This document shows, one piece after another, positions 44,108 to 52,142 of a stretch of DNA of 64,000 nucleotides. The notes under the pieces were generated by a model. The model made no database searches. It saw only the letters and a list, made by a program, of their open reading frames with translations, and was not told the DNA's origin. The stretch comes from CAZFER01 sp964517495 (GTDB lineage: Bacteria > Hinthialibacterota > Hinthialibacteria > Hinthialibacterales > Hinthialibacteraceae), in contig CAZFER010000032.1 of the NCBI GenBank assembly GCA_964517495.1, forward strand, positions 5,451 to 69,450, in the 5' to 3' direction. Each line of letters begins with the position of its first letter. The first letter of the stretch is position 1. Position numbers and translations under genes: made by a program.

Positions 44108-45622
44108 TTAATGGACTGCACAAGCCAGGCATGGATCAAAGGATCGAACGACTCGTGAGGCTTCGAGTGGATGTTGATTATCTTGGATATATGTGCCCAC
44201 CAACGCTTGCTCAACCGGCCCTGGTATGCCCTGATCATCGCGAGGTGAACAGTTCCAGGTTGTGGGAACCACACATTGATAATTGTTTATTTTATGGTCT
44301 CGAATATCCAACCAATGACCTAATGCCCCTCTTGGAGCTTCATTTAACCCAATCCCCCTTCCGGTTTTCGGTATTGTAAAATCGTGAAATGTTGGAGCAT
44401 CGGGTACCAGTTCATCCAACCAGTGGGCGCATCGATCCGCAATGATTTTGGCTTCAATCGCACGGGCCGCATGGCGTCCCAGCGTGGATACCAGAATCTC
44501 CGGTCCACTGTAAAGTCTGGAAAGAAGCGTATCAGTCAGTTTTTTCACCTGAGGATTACCGCCTTTGCTGTAAGAAATCAAAATTCGAGCCAATGGCCCA
44601 ACTTCCATGGCCTGGCCATCATAACGGGGTGCTTTCAACCATGAATAGGCGTTTACCTTGTGGGGGGCTGGAGTAGTCATTCCTTCGTCCGGTCTCAATC
44701 CAGAGGGGGAAGAAAAAAGTGAATATCTGACTTCTTCGGTAATATTTGAGATATCCAATGGCCGATATTCATTTTGCCTTAGCACCCCAGACGGGAACAA
44801 TTTATCATTTAAATTTTCGCTTTCCTGGAACACTCCATATGCCAGGAAATTGCCACAACCCTTGCCATTTTTGAAGAATTGGGGAAAAGCCAGCGCAATT
44901 TCAATTATATCAGGGAGATAACATTCATCGATAAAGTGTTGTATACGCTTGAGTTTTGATTTAAAGGCCGCAATATTTTTGGGAGTGACTTTTTCTGTTA
45001 CCCCACCGGGCAGCAAAGTTGTGGCGTGTGGGAGTTTCCCTCCAAAAAGGGCGGCCATCTCATGGGCAAGTGCCCGCATATCCAGGGCATCCAAATAATG
45101 CTTGATGGCGGTAATGTTGATATCCGTATCTTCAAGATAATCACCTTGATAGCGTGGAAGGAACGGTGCTGCCGGATATAGAACCTTGGATGATAATTGG
45201 GTTTTTACCCAATTTTTTAGTTCGTTGAGATGGAGATCTTTTCCCTTATATTCTGTTATGGCGGTTATATCAATAAAATCCAGCGCTGATAACTGGTAGA
45301 AATGAATGATATGCGATTGAATAAAATTTGCCCCGAGGATCAAATTTCGTATTAATCGGCCATTTTTGGGAGGTGATACACCGTAAGCATCATCCTGGGC
45401 CAGACACGATGCAATTCCATGAGAGATGGGACACACACCGCATATGCGTTGGGTGATCTGCTGGGCATCCATTGGATGTCTGCCTTTTAGAATGACTTCA
45501 AAGCCACGGAACATCTCACCGGAACTATAGGCTGTAACAACTTGATTATTCTCGACTTCAACACGTACAGCCAAATGGCCTTCAATCCGGGTAAGGGGAT
45601 CAATGCTGATGCTTTTAGCCAT
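44108..45622 (-). CDS. [NiFe]-hydrogenase large subunit lacking a C-terminal maturation peptide
   Basis: 504 aa from ATG 45622 (GAGGTG upstream; frame opens at GTG 45631). IDPLTRIEGHL near the start; L1 motif RICGVCPISH and L2 motif DPCLACAVH supply the four Cys that hold Ni-Fe. The protein stops right after the His of L2: there is no ~15-residue tail for a maturation endopeptidase. Tail-less large subunits are known in H2-sensing (HupV/HoxC-type) and some CO-linked hydrogenases. NEAPRGALGHW is also conserved. First gene of a four-gene operon with small subunit, heme chemoreceptor and an unknown protein; export would rely on the small subunit's Tat signal. Confidence 0.95.
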   Translation of the reverse strand: MAKSISIDPLTRIEGHLAVRVEVENNQVVTAYSSGEMFRGFEVILKGRHPMDAQQITQRICGVCPISHGIASCLAQDDAYGVSPPKNGRLIRNLILGANFIQSHIIHFYQLSALDFIDITAITEYKGKDLHLNELKNWVKTQLSSKVLYPAAPFLPRYQGDYLEDTDINITAIKHYLDALDMRALAHEMAALFGGKLPHATTLLPGGVTEKVTPKNIAAFKSKLKRIQHFIDECYLPDIIEIALAFPQFFKNGKGCGNFLAYGVFQESENLNDKLFPSGVLRQNEYRPLDISNITEEVRYSLFSSPSGLRPDEGMTTPAPHKVNAYSWLKAPRYDGQAMEVGPLARILISYSKGGNPQVKKLTDTLLSRLYSGPEILVSTLGRHAARAIEAKIIADRCAHWLDELVPDAPTFHDFTIPKTGRGIGLNEAPRGALGHWLDIRDHKINNYQCVVPTTWNCSPRDDQGIPGPVEQALVGTYIQDNQHPLEASRVVRSFDPCLACAVH

Positions 45623-45979
45623 GGTGAACACCTCGCTGGCAATCTTTAAACGTACAGGAATGAAGTAAAAAAGTGCAATAAATAAACCAGTATAGGGTTA
45701 TGTAACCTGAATGGTGGGAGAATGGGAAAAGTGATCCATTTAATCGGAAGCTGCTTTCCATGATGTTTCCTAAATCAAAGTTGATAAACAACAAGCGATG
45801 CATAAACATATATTGGAATATCATATCTTAAATCATATGGAATGTAATAGCCCAGTATCAATAAAATTATTGGTTTCATACGATTATCTCAATTTTCTTT
45901 AGAAAAAAATTGAATTCATTGGAACCCCATCATATCCGTTCCGTATAAAGTGACGAGTTCCTTTAAGGGAGAGGCACAG
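45623..45979. other. Divergent promoter region of hydrogenase operon and ECF sigma gene
   Basis: About 350 bp, AT-rich, no gene. The right end has the candidate ECF promoter. I find no sigma54 consensus facing the hydrogenase operon and cannot fix its promoter. Confidence 0.5.
45921..45946 (+). promoter_or_regulatory. Candidate ECF-type promoter of the sigma factor gene
   Basis: GGAACC at 45921-45926 and CGTAT at 45942-45946, with 16 bp between GGAAC and CGT, match the usual ECF -35/-10 pattern. The transcript would start just before the GTG at 45980, fitting autoregulation by the sigma factor it drives. Confidence 0.45.
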
Positions 45980-46522
45980 GTGATAGAAAAATGGGTCGAG
46001 CAGTGCCGTAATGGCCGAAGCAGTGCATACGCCAAAGTCGTTAACGAACTGCAACCGAAAATTCTGGAATTTTTGTACCGTATGACCCAAAATCGTGAGT
46101 GGGCGGAGGATCTGGGGCAGGAGGCCTTTCTGCGCGCCTTCCGTTTACTCGACAGATACGATCAAAAGAAGGCCGCCTTCTCCACCTGGTTGTTTACAAT
46201 TGCTCGGAACCTGTGCCTCGATGAGCTGCGTAAACGCCGGTACAGAACGGTTGAATTGGGGGAGGCGGTCGAAATCAGGGCATCAACGAAAGAAAATCCA
46301 TTTTGTTCGATGCATGAATCGCAAATGGAAAACTTGATTGCACAAGCGGTCGAAGAACTCGACCCCGAATATCGAGAAGTCTTTGTATTGAAGGAGTATC
46401 AGGATTTGTCGTTGGAGGAAATCGCAACCATTGTCGAGTGTCCGGTGGGAACGGTGAAATCACGCCTTCATCGGTCACGGATTCAATTGCAAAAGAAATT
46501 AACGCCGATTTTAGACGTATAA
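45980..46522 (+). CDS. ECF-family RNA polymerase sigma factor
   Basis: 180 aa from GTG 45980, preceded by AAGGGAGAGG; the frame opens at GTG 45950. Region 2: FLYRMTQNREWAEDLGQEAF and LFTIARNLCLDELRK; region 4: ELDPEYREVFVLKEYQDLS, LEEIATIVECPVGTVKSRLHR. It directs polymerase to promoters released by its anti-sigma factor, encoded next. Stop is 14 bp before that gene. Confidence 0.93.
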   Translation: MIEKWVEQCRNGRSSAYAKVVNELQPKILEFLYRMTQNREWAEDLGQEAFLRAFRLLDRYDQKKAAFSTWLFTIARNLCLDELRKRRYRTVELGEAVEIRASTKENPFCSMHESQMENLIAQAVEELDPEYREVFVLKEYQDLSLEEIATIVECPVGTVKSRLHRSRIQLQKKLTPILDV

Positions 46523-46536
46523 GCGGGGCAATGATC

Positions 46537-47094
46537 ATGAACGAACTATGTCAACAATTTCAAGAAGCCTATGGTGTGACTGATCTTTCGGCTGAATTGC
46601 AGGAACATGCCAATTCCTGTGAAACCTGCCGGGAATTCACCCAGCGCCAACAGGCCTTAAAAGAAGTCCTGGGAGAATGGAAAACGCCAACATTTTCAGA
46701 TGATTGTGCCTTGGAAGTCATGTCGAAATTGACGGAATATTCTTGCCGGCGGCTTGGTTTAAAAGAGCGCATCAAGGAATTTTTCCATACCCGTCTATCC
46801 ATACCGGCTCCAGTGAGTGCTATATGTTTTGGATTGCTTGTATTATCACTAGGCTTGAACCTCTTTTTTCTTTCAAAGAATCCACCAACTGGAGGGCAAA
46901 ATGGGTTGTTAACCGATGCCTCAACCATGTTGCCAACCCCACAGCCGGTAAATATGTCCAACCAAACGACTTTAAAAATTCCCCGTGAATTAATTGGTTC
47001 AGGTGTTTTTTTGCTCGTGCCTATGGTTGATTTCAATCCTATGTCGCCTGCGATACAAATTCCTAACAATCAAGAAGAGAAAGATGAAATATAA
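46537..47094 (+). CDS. Anti-sigma factor with zinc-binding motif
   Basis: 185 aa from ATG 46537 (ATG 46531 also possible; the longer frame back to 46438 lies inside the sigma gene). EHANSCETCREF gives the HxxxCxxC signature of ZAS-type anti-sigma factors. One transmembrane helix (~88-110, SAICFGLLVLSLGLNLFF) would tether it to the inner membrane, with a ~75-residue Pro/Asn-rich extracytoplasmic part that could sense envelope state. Partner of the upstream ECF sigma factor by position. Confidence 0.8.
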   Translation: MNELCQQFQEAYGVTDLSAELQEHANSCETCREFTQRQQALKEVLGEWKTPTFSDDCALEVMSKLTEYSCRRLGLKERIKEFFHTRLSIPAPVSAICFGLLVLSLGLNLFFLSKNPPTGGQNGLLTDASTMLPTPQPVNMSNQTTLKIPRELIGSGVFLLVPMVDFNPMSPAIQIPNNQEEKDEI

Positions 47095-47124
47095 CCTCCA
47101 TTTTTAGAAGCCTAAGGGAGATAC

Positions 47125-48564
47125 ATGATGAGAAAGCAATTAAACATTATATGCATGATTCTTTTAACCGTCTTGTGTGTGAGTTCAAGTTGGGCCATCA
47201 ATGAAGAGGTTAAAACCTCGATAAACGATCTGTATCAAAAGATTGATCGTGCTTTTGAAAACAAGGATGTTGAAGGAATTATGGAAACCATGTCAGATGA
47301 TTTTTTAATGGTTTTCTACGGATTCGATAAAAAATTTCTTCGCCAAAAAATTGAGAACATATTAAAAGATGCGGCTGAAATCAAGTCAGAAATCACCATC
47401 GAAAAAATTGAAAAACATGATTCCTTCTTCGCTGTTTACCTCCACACCAAAGTTGAACGAAAAAAAGTAGACAGTGACGAATGGGAATCCATGTTTGATG
47501 ACTCTTCCATCGATTATTTAAAACGTGATGGGGAATCATTCAAAATTCATGCTTCTGTGAATATCCAGAAGGATCGATTAAAAAACATCAAGGATCATAC
47601 CTATACCAACTCGGTTATAGGTTATTCCATGTCTGTTCCGGAAACGTGGAGCATCCTGCCAATCACGATTCCTCAGATGAGTGATGGAGTCGCGTTTATT
47701 TCACCATCGATTTCCAGCTTTGGGGCATTCGGGATCGTGGAACTTCCTTCCAACATAGGCGCAAAAGAAGCAGTTGAGGGAGACGACGCCGCGACGAAGA
47801 AACTTTCAGATGACGATTATCAAAAATTTCAGGACGGTTCTTATAAAATGGGGGAATTGGAAGGCTATGAAAGTTTATCCCAATTCAAATTTAAAATGGG
47901 CAGTTTAGAAACCCCTGAGCGAAAACGCCGGCGTGTTTATTTTAAATCAGGGAGTATGCTGTATGTCTTCTTTTTCGATGCAATTCCCCCAAAAAAGTGG
48001 GAAACCTATCAAGGCGATTTTGATGCCATATTGAAATCCTTCACTCTGGATCCGGACGCCAAAACTGACGCTGCTGGCAAGTTACGAAAACTAAAAGCCC
48101 AGGGTGAAGTAATGGGACGGATATACACTAACCAAAACCTGGGGTGTCAGATTGCCGGGCCGGATGGTTGGACAATTAAACCCTCCACGTTGGGTGATGC
48201 TTTTCATTTTAATGTGGAAATGACCCCTCCCGAAGGTGATAGCAAGATCCGCTTTATCGCTTTGAGCACCGGAACAAAAGTCAGTTTGGAGGAAATCACC
48301 AAGCACGATGTTGAAGCCATCAAGGCGGTAACCGAAGAGTTTGAAGCTGAACCGGCTGAGGATATTACGGTTGGGAATATAAAAGGAAAAGTCGTTGTTT
48401 TTCAATTTTCCTTAAAAGGCTTGGGCACTTTGAAACGGAAATGTGCCTATTTCCTGAATGATAAGACATTGTACTTTGTCGTCTGCGATGCCAATCCACC
48501 GAGTGATTATACAAAATATATTGATGAATTCGATCAAACCATCCAATCGTTTACACTTAACTAA
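47125..48564 (+). CDS. Secreted protein with NTF2-like domain and two PsbP-like repeats
   Basis: 479 aa. Signal peptide ~1-24 (SSWA). Residues ~28-150 look like an NTF2/SnoaL-type domain (LYQKIDRAFENKDVEGIMETM). Two related ~150-residue modules follow, starting YTNSVIGYSMSVPETWSI (~160) and YTNQNLGCQIAGPDGWTI (~334), each ending in a FDxxLxSFTLD/N motif; this is the PsbP/Mog1-like pattern. The role is unknown. It follows the anti-sigma gene by 30 bp and may be a target of the ECF sigma factor. Confidence 0.6.
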   Translation: MMRKQLNIICMILLTVLCVSSSWAINEEVKTSINDLYQKIDRAFENKDVEGIMETMSDDFLMVFYGFDKKFLRQKIENILKDAAEIKSEITIEKIEKHDSFFAVYLHTKVERKKVDSDEWESMFDDSSIDYLKRDGESFKIHASVNIQKDRLKNIKDHTYTNSVIGYSMSVPETWSILPITIPQMSDGVAFISPSISSFGAFGIVELPSNIGAKEAVEGDDAATKKLSDDDYQKFQDGSYKMGELEGYESLSQFKFKMGSLETPERKRRRVYFKSGSMLYVFFFDAIPPKKWETYQGDFDAILKSFTLDPDAKTDAAGKLRKLKAQGEVMGRIYTNQNLGCQIAGPDGWTIKPSTLGDAFHFNVEMTPPEGDSKIRFIALSTGTKVSLEEITKHDVEAIKAVTEEFEAEPAEDITVGNIKGKVVVFQFSLKGLGTLKRKCAYFLNDKTLYFVVCDANPPSDYTKYIDEFDQTIQSFTLN

Positions 48565-48585
48565 TCCTAATTTGTGAGGTGGGGA

Positions 48586-49506
48586 ATGGAATCCACATTT
48601 GCCATTGAGATTGAAAATGTCACGAAACGATTCAAAAACACCATCGCTTTGGATCAGGTGACATTTTCCATTCCAAAGGGTGAAATCTTTGGTCTTCTCG
48701 GTCCCAACGGGGCCGGGAAGACCACACTGATGCGCATTCTGGTGGGAATCATCGGGCCAGATGAAGGTCAGGTGCGTGTTCATGGCGACCGGCGGGGCAG
48801 GTTGAAAGAACGAATCGGTTACCTGCCCGAAGAGCGGGGATTGTACCCCAAAATGAAGGTTCGTGAATTTCTTCGCTATTGTGGCCAAATCAAAGGCATC
48901 CCGCGGGGTCTCATTCAGTCTGCCATTTCAGAAGGGCTTAGGCGTGTGGGTTTGGAAGGGCAGGAAAACTACAAAGTTGAGGAACTTTCCAAAGGCAACC
49001 AACAGCGTGTGCAATTGTTGATTACGCTCATGCATAAGCCGGACATCCTGATTTTGGACGAACCCTTCACCGGCCTGGATCCGCTGGGGGTGGAGCAGAT
49101 GAAACACATTCTCATCGAAGAAACCCAACGTGGGGCAGTGGTGATTATCTCCACCCATCGCATGGAAGATGCCGAACAGTTATGCCGTAACATTGCCCTG
49201 ATCAATCGAGGCAAGGTGATTTGCAATGGCCCGGTCAATGAGATTAAACAGGCTGAAGGCCATGATGAATTGCTGGTGGAGTATGAAGGGAGCCTTGATT
49301 CCCTTCCTGATTTGCCAGGCGTAAGCGACACTCAACACGACAACCATCGTATTCAATTCAATGTTTCAGACAGCCGTCATATTCCTGTTATTATTCGGCA
49401 ATTATCCAACCAGGCTGATTTGATGAGCGTTAAACGCAGAGAACCCACCTTGCATGATGTATTCATTGAAAGGGTACGGCGGGTGGGAGATGAACATGCA
49501 GATTAG
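48586..49506 (+). CDS. ABC transporter ATP-binding protein (NatA-like)
   Basis: 306 aa from ATG 48586, behind GAGGTGGGG. Walker A GPNGAGKTT, signature ELSKGNQQRVQ (LSKGN variant), Walker B ILILDEPFTGLDP, H-loop STHRMEDAEQ. C-terminal ~90 residues (LLVEYEGSLDSLPDLPG) form the accessory domain of NatA/DrrA-type exporters. It works with the permease next door, which overlaps it by 17 bp. Confidence 0.93.
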   Translation: MESTFAIEIENVTKRFKNTIALDQVTFSIPKGEIFGLLGPNGAGKTTLMRILVGIIGPDEGQVRVHGDRRGRLKERIGYLPEERGLYPKMKVREFLRYCGQIKGIPRGLIQSAISEGLRRVGLEGQENYKVEELSKGNQQRVQLLITLMHKPDILILDEPFTGLDPLGVEQMKHILIEETQRGAVVIISTHRMEDAEQLCRNIALINRGKVICNGPVNEIKQAEGHDELLVEYEGSLDSLPDLPGVSDTQHDNHRIQFNVSDSRHIPVIIRQLSNQADLMSVKRREPTLHDVFIERVRRVGDEHAD

Positions 49507-50836
49507 CATTCGAAAAATCGGCCATGTCGCCTGGCGTGAGATTCGCACCATCGTGATGACCAAAGGATTTTTGGCCATGTTGGTTATGCCTCTGGTTATT
49601 CTTTTGGTGATGGCCCTCTTGATCCCGCTGGCGGAAAGTTTGATGCGTAAATCCAAGCAAATGCGCACTGAGTCATTAAAAATCGGTGTCATTACGGATA
49701 CGCCGGATATTCTCGAAACCTGGGATGAGAGATTGAAAAGTGAGAAACTACAAAACGGCCTGCCCCTTTTTAAATTCATTAATGTTCGTTCACCCACGTT
49801 GCCTGAAGAAGCCATTATCGAAAATGCCAAAGCGAAAGTACGAGATAAGGAATGGGATGGCTATGTGCATATGATTGGTGATATCACCGATCAGGGGAAA
49901 GCAGAATTTTTCTTCCTGCGGGGAATGGACATGAGTTTCCCTCGCACACTGGCCAGTCGCTTGGGGCAGGTGGTTCGAGAGAAACGGCTTGAACGCGAGG
50001 GATTTGATCCCGAACGCATTAATCACCTCACCCGTTGGATCGATTGGAATGATTTTGAGCTCTCACCTGTAGCTGTTACAACGGAAGGAGAGGGCGGGGA
50101 AGGCGAAACCAAGAAGCGATTCAGTTTTGAAAAAATCTTTGCCCCGGCATTCACCTGTATCATGCTGATGTTCTTTTTAACCTTTATGACCTGCCAGCGC
50201 ATGCTGAGGGGGATTGTGGAAGAAAAAACCTCGCGAGTGGTGGAAGTGATTCTTTCCTCCATTTCGCCTTCGGAAATGTTGTATGGCAAAGTGATCGGTT
50301 TTTATATTATCGGTGTAATCCAGTTTATCGTATGGGTGGCGACAGGCGTAATCCTGCTGTGGTTAAAAAATATGCCGGTCACCGATTTTATCCCACCGGC
50401 GTATTTCTTGAAATTCTTGATTTTCCTGACCACCGGTTATTTCTTTTATGCCGCCGTATTTGCCGGTATTGGCGCGATTGTGGGGGATGAAACAGAATCA
50501 CAACAAATTCAAGGTATTGTTACGTTAATTATCGTGATTCCCTTAATGTTTAATTTTGTACTTATCACCCAACCCAATTGGTGGGTGGTGCGTCTGATAA
50601 GTTTTATTCCCTTTTTAACTCCCACGGTGATGGCTGTGCGTATGGTGGTGACGCAAATTCCCTGGTGGGAAACCACCCTGATTGCCACCAGCACAGTCTT
50701 ATTTGCCATTCTGGGAATATGGCTGGCCGCGCGTATATTCAGAATTGGAATTTTAATGACAGGAAAGCGTCCATCCGTCCGAGAGTTATGGCGTTGGTGT
50801 TGGTATAAGGATGTCAGTGGTGTGATTGAAACATAA
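49490..50836 (+). CDS. ABC transporter permease (NatB-like)
   Basis: 448 aa from ATG 49490 (ATG 49496 also possible; the frame opens at 49454). One transmembrane helix near the start (FLAMLVMPLVILLVMALLIP), a ~190-residue extracytoplasmic domain, then five or six helices including MLMFFLTFMTCQRMLRGIVEE and EEKTSRVVEVILSSISPSEML, the latter being the hallmark of ABC2-type NatB permeases. Probably exports sodium, a drug or an envelope compound. Confidence 0.9.
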   Translation: MNMQISIRKIGHVAWREIRTIVMTKGFLAMLVMPLVILLVMALLIPLAESLMRKSKQMRTESLKIGVITDTPDILETWDERLKSEKLQNGLPLFKFINVRSPTLPEEAIIENAKAKVRDKEWDGYVHMIGDITDQGKAEFFFLRGMDMSFPRTLASRLGQVVREKRLEREGFDPERINHLTRWIDWNDFELSPVAVTTEGEGGEGETKKRFSFEKIFAPAFTCIMLMFFLTFMTCQRMLRGIVEEKTSRVVEVILSSISPSEMLYGKVIGFYIIGVIQFIVWVATGVILLWLKNMPVTDFIPPAYFLKFLIFLTTGYFFYAAVFAGIGAIVGDETESQQIQGIVTLIIVIPLMFNFVLITQPNWWVVRLISFIPFLTPTVMAVRMVVTQIPWWETTLIATSTVLFAILGIWLAARIFRIGILMTGKRPSVRELWRWCWYKDVSGVIET

Positions 50837-50855
50837 TGAAATCGAGGTTACTCTC

Positions 50856-51665
50856 ATGATGTTCCAGATATTCTCTTTCATAGCATTACTACGTTTTATG
50901 ACATGTGATGTTGTACACCGCTTTATCAATCCCAACCTATCATTCATAATGGTGATATCGTTGTTTCATATACCACTTTTGTCCGTATCGTTATCCTTTT
51001 CTCAACCGGTTAAACTGCAAAACGAACCGGCGGTTATCCAAACAGAGGATGGGATGATACTGGCTGGTATTATCGAATGCCCTACACCGGGAATTATTTT
51101 GCTGAATACGGATTTTGGAAAATTGGAAATTCCCCATAAAAAAATTGCTCGTTGGAATGGGGATTTATATCATCCTGACCGGGGGATAATTCGCAGCCAT
51201 TCATTAAAAATTGACAAAAGCGGAAATATTACCACCCGTTACATGGTTCCGATATCAACGAATCCTAACAAGGAGAAAGTGCAAATATTGGTGCCCGGGC
51301 ATGTGTTGGATATTCGGGATGTATACGGGCAATCACTGAATTTTTTTGCTCGCCCCTTTAGTGGATTCAGCCGTTGCACTGTTGAAATCCCTGAATACAA
51401 AATACCCGCCGTATATGTGGAGGTGATGGAAAAAAACGCCGTGGAGAAGAATGATCAAACCGTATCGTACACCTATAATTACATTCCTCATAATAATCAA
51501 ATTTTTCGGCTAAAACTCACCTTGCCGGATGAAGCCACTCATGTTCAGTTTGCGCCTGAATCCATCACGCAAACCACCAATACCATCCATTGGGAAAAAG
51601 CGCTTAATCGGCAGGAGGATGTGGAATTTGAGATTGTGTTTCAGCTACCTGAATCTAAAGAATAA
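50856..51665 (+). CDS. Hypothetical envelope protein
   Basis: 269 aa from ATG 50856 (GAGG upstream; frame opens at 50826). Two hydrophobic N-terminal stretches (~3-12 and ~28-50) suggest a signal anchor. The rest is beta-rich, with an early barrel-like part (EDGMILAGIIECPTPGIILL) reminiscent of a small SM-like fold, then sandwich-like strands. No family recognised. Last gene after the ABC exporter, ~20 bp downstream. Confidence 0.5.
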   Translation: MMFQIFSFIALLRFMTCDVVHRFINPNLSFIMVISLFHIPLLSVSLSFSQPVKLQNEPAVIQTEDGMILAGIIECPTPGIILLNTDFGKLEIPHKKIARWNGDLYHPDRGIIRSHSLKIDKSGNITTRYMVPISTNPNKEKVQILVPGHVLDIRDVYGQSLNFFARPFSGFSRCTVEIPEYKIPAVYVEVMEKNAVEKNDQTVSYTYNYIPHNNQIFRLKLTLPDEATHVQFAPESITQTTNTIHWEKALNRQEDVEFEIVFQLPESKE

Positions 51666-51774
51666 TACAAAAGTATAGGGAATAATGGTGGATAATTCAT
51701 TTTTACATCATCATTTGTTTATATCTCTCTGGAATTCTCCCATCAATTCCCTGATCCCTACCCAGATATTAGGG

Positions 51775-51852
51775 GCTGACAACCAGGGAGGGCGACGCTC
51801 CCGCGGAGCCGATGCTGACAACCAGGGAGGGCGACGCTTCCGCGGAGCCGAT
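51775..51852 (+). repeat. Tandem 39-bp REP-like repeat (two copies)
   Basis: Units 51775-51813 and 51814-51852 are identical except for one base (CTCCC versus TTCCC) and carry the core GGGAGGGCGACGCTCCCGC. The core pairs internally (GGGAG/CTCCC). Related copies lie at 51939-51963 (inverted) and 63953-63979. Confidence 0.85.
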
Positions 51853-51938
51853 GTGGTTGATCAAGTTATATTAAAACATAAAAAAACTTCATTGCAGGTT
51901 TATGTCAATTCACCTTCATATTTCAGTTTTCGTGTAAC

Positions 51939-51963
51939 CGGCGGGAACCTCGCCCTCCCTGGG
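51939..51963 (-). repeat. Inverted REP-like copy
   Basis: The reverse complement reads CCCAGGGAGGGCGAGGTTCC then CGCCG, the same core as the tandem pair 90 bp to the left but in opposite orientation. Together they form a REPIN-like arrangement. Confidence 0.7.
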
Positions 51964-51983
51964 TAGAAATATTGCAAGAGTAA

Positions 51984-52069
51984 GTAGGATGGGTTGCGTT
52001 GTTAACCCATCGAGTTTTCTACATGTTAGAATTATGCAATAATGGGTCGAAAAACGTGTTCCATCCTAC
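51984..52069. repeat. Palindromic MITE-like element
   Basis: GTAGGATGG (51984-51992) and CCATCCTAC (52061-52069) are perfect inverted ends of an 86-bp segment. Inside, GATGGGTT (51988-51995) also pairs with AACCCATC (52004-52011). Only one copy is in the window. Confidence 0.5.
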
Positions 52070-52081
52070 GATTCTAGTATA

Positions 52082-52110
52082 AAGGCGGAAGTGAAATTCA
52101 CTCCCGCCTT
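52082..52110 (-). terminator. Terminator hairpin (possibly bidirectional)
   Basis: AAGGCGGAAGTGAA (52082-52095) pairs with TTCACTCCCGCCTT (52097-52110) with one mismatch. It lies ~30 bp after the stop of the minus-strand gene at 52143-53549. Confidence 0.65.
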
Positions 52111-52142
52111 ATACATTTGCTTATAATGTTAGATATTTCAAA

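Larger units (their letters stand above)
51666..52142. other. Repeat-bearing intergenic region
   Basis: About 480 bp with no gene; a 93-codon open frame (51685-51966) just reads through repeats. It contains a tandem REP-like pair, an inverted REP-like copy, a second palindromic element and a terminator. Confidence 0.7.

Noticed and set aside
51775..51852. Short CRISPR-like array
   Set aside because: Two adjacent 39-bp units have no spacers between them, and no cas genes are present.
51685..51966. 93-codon open frame between the ABC genes and the terminator
   Set aside because: It reads straight through the 39-bp tandem repeat and the inverted REP-like copy; the product has duplicated ADNQGGRR segments only because of the DNA repeat.
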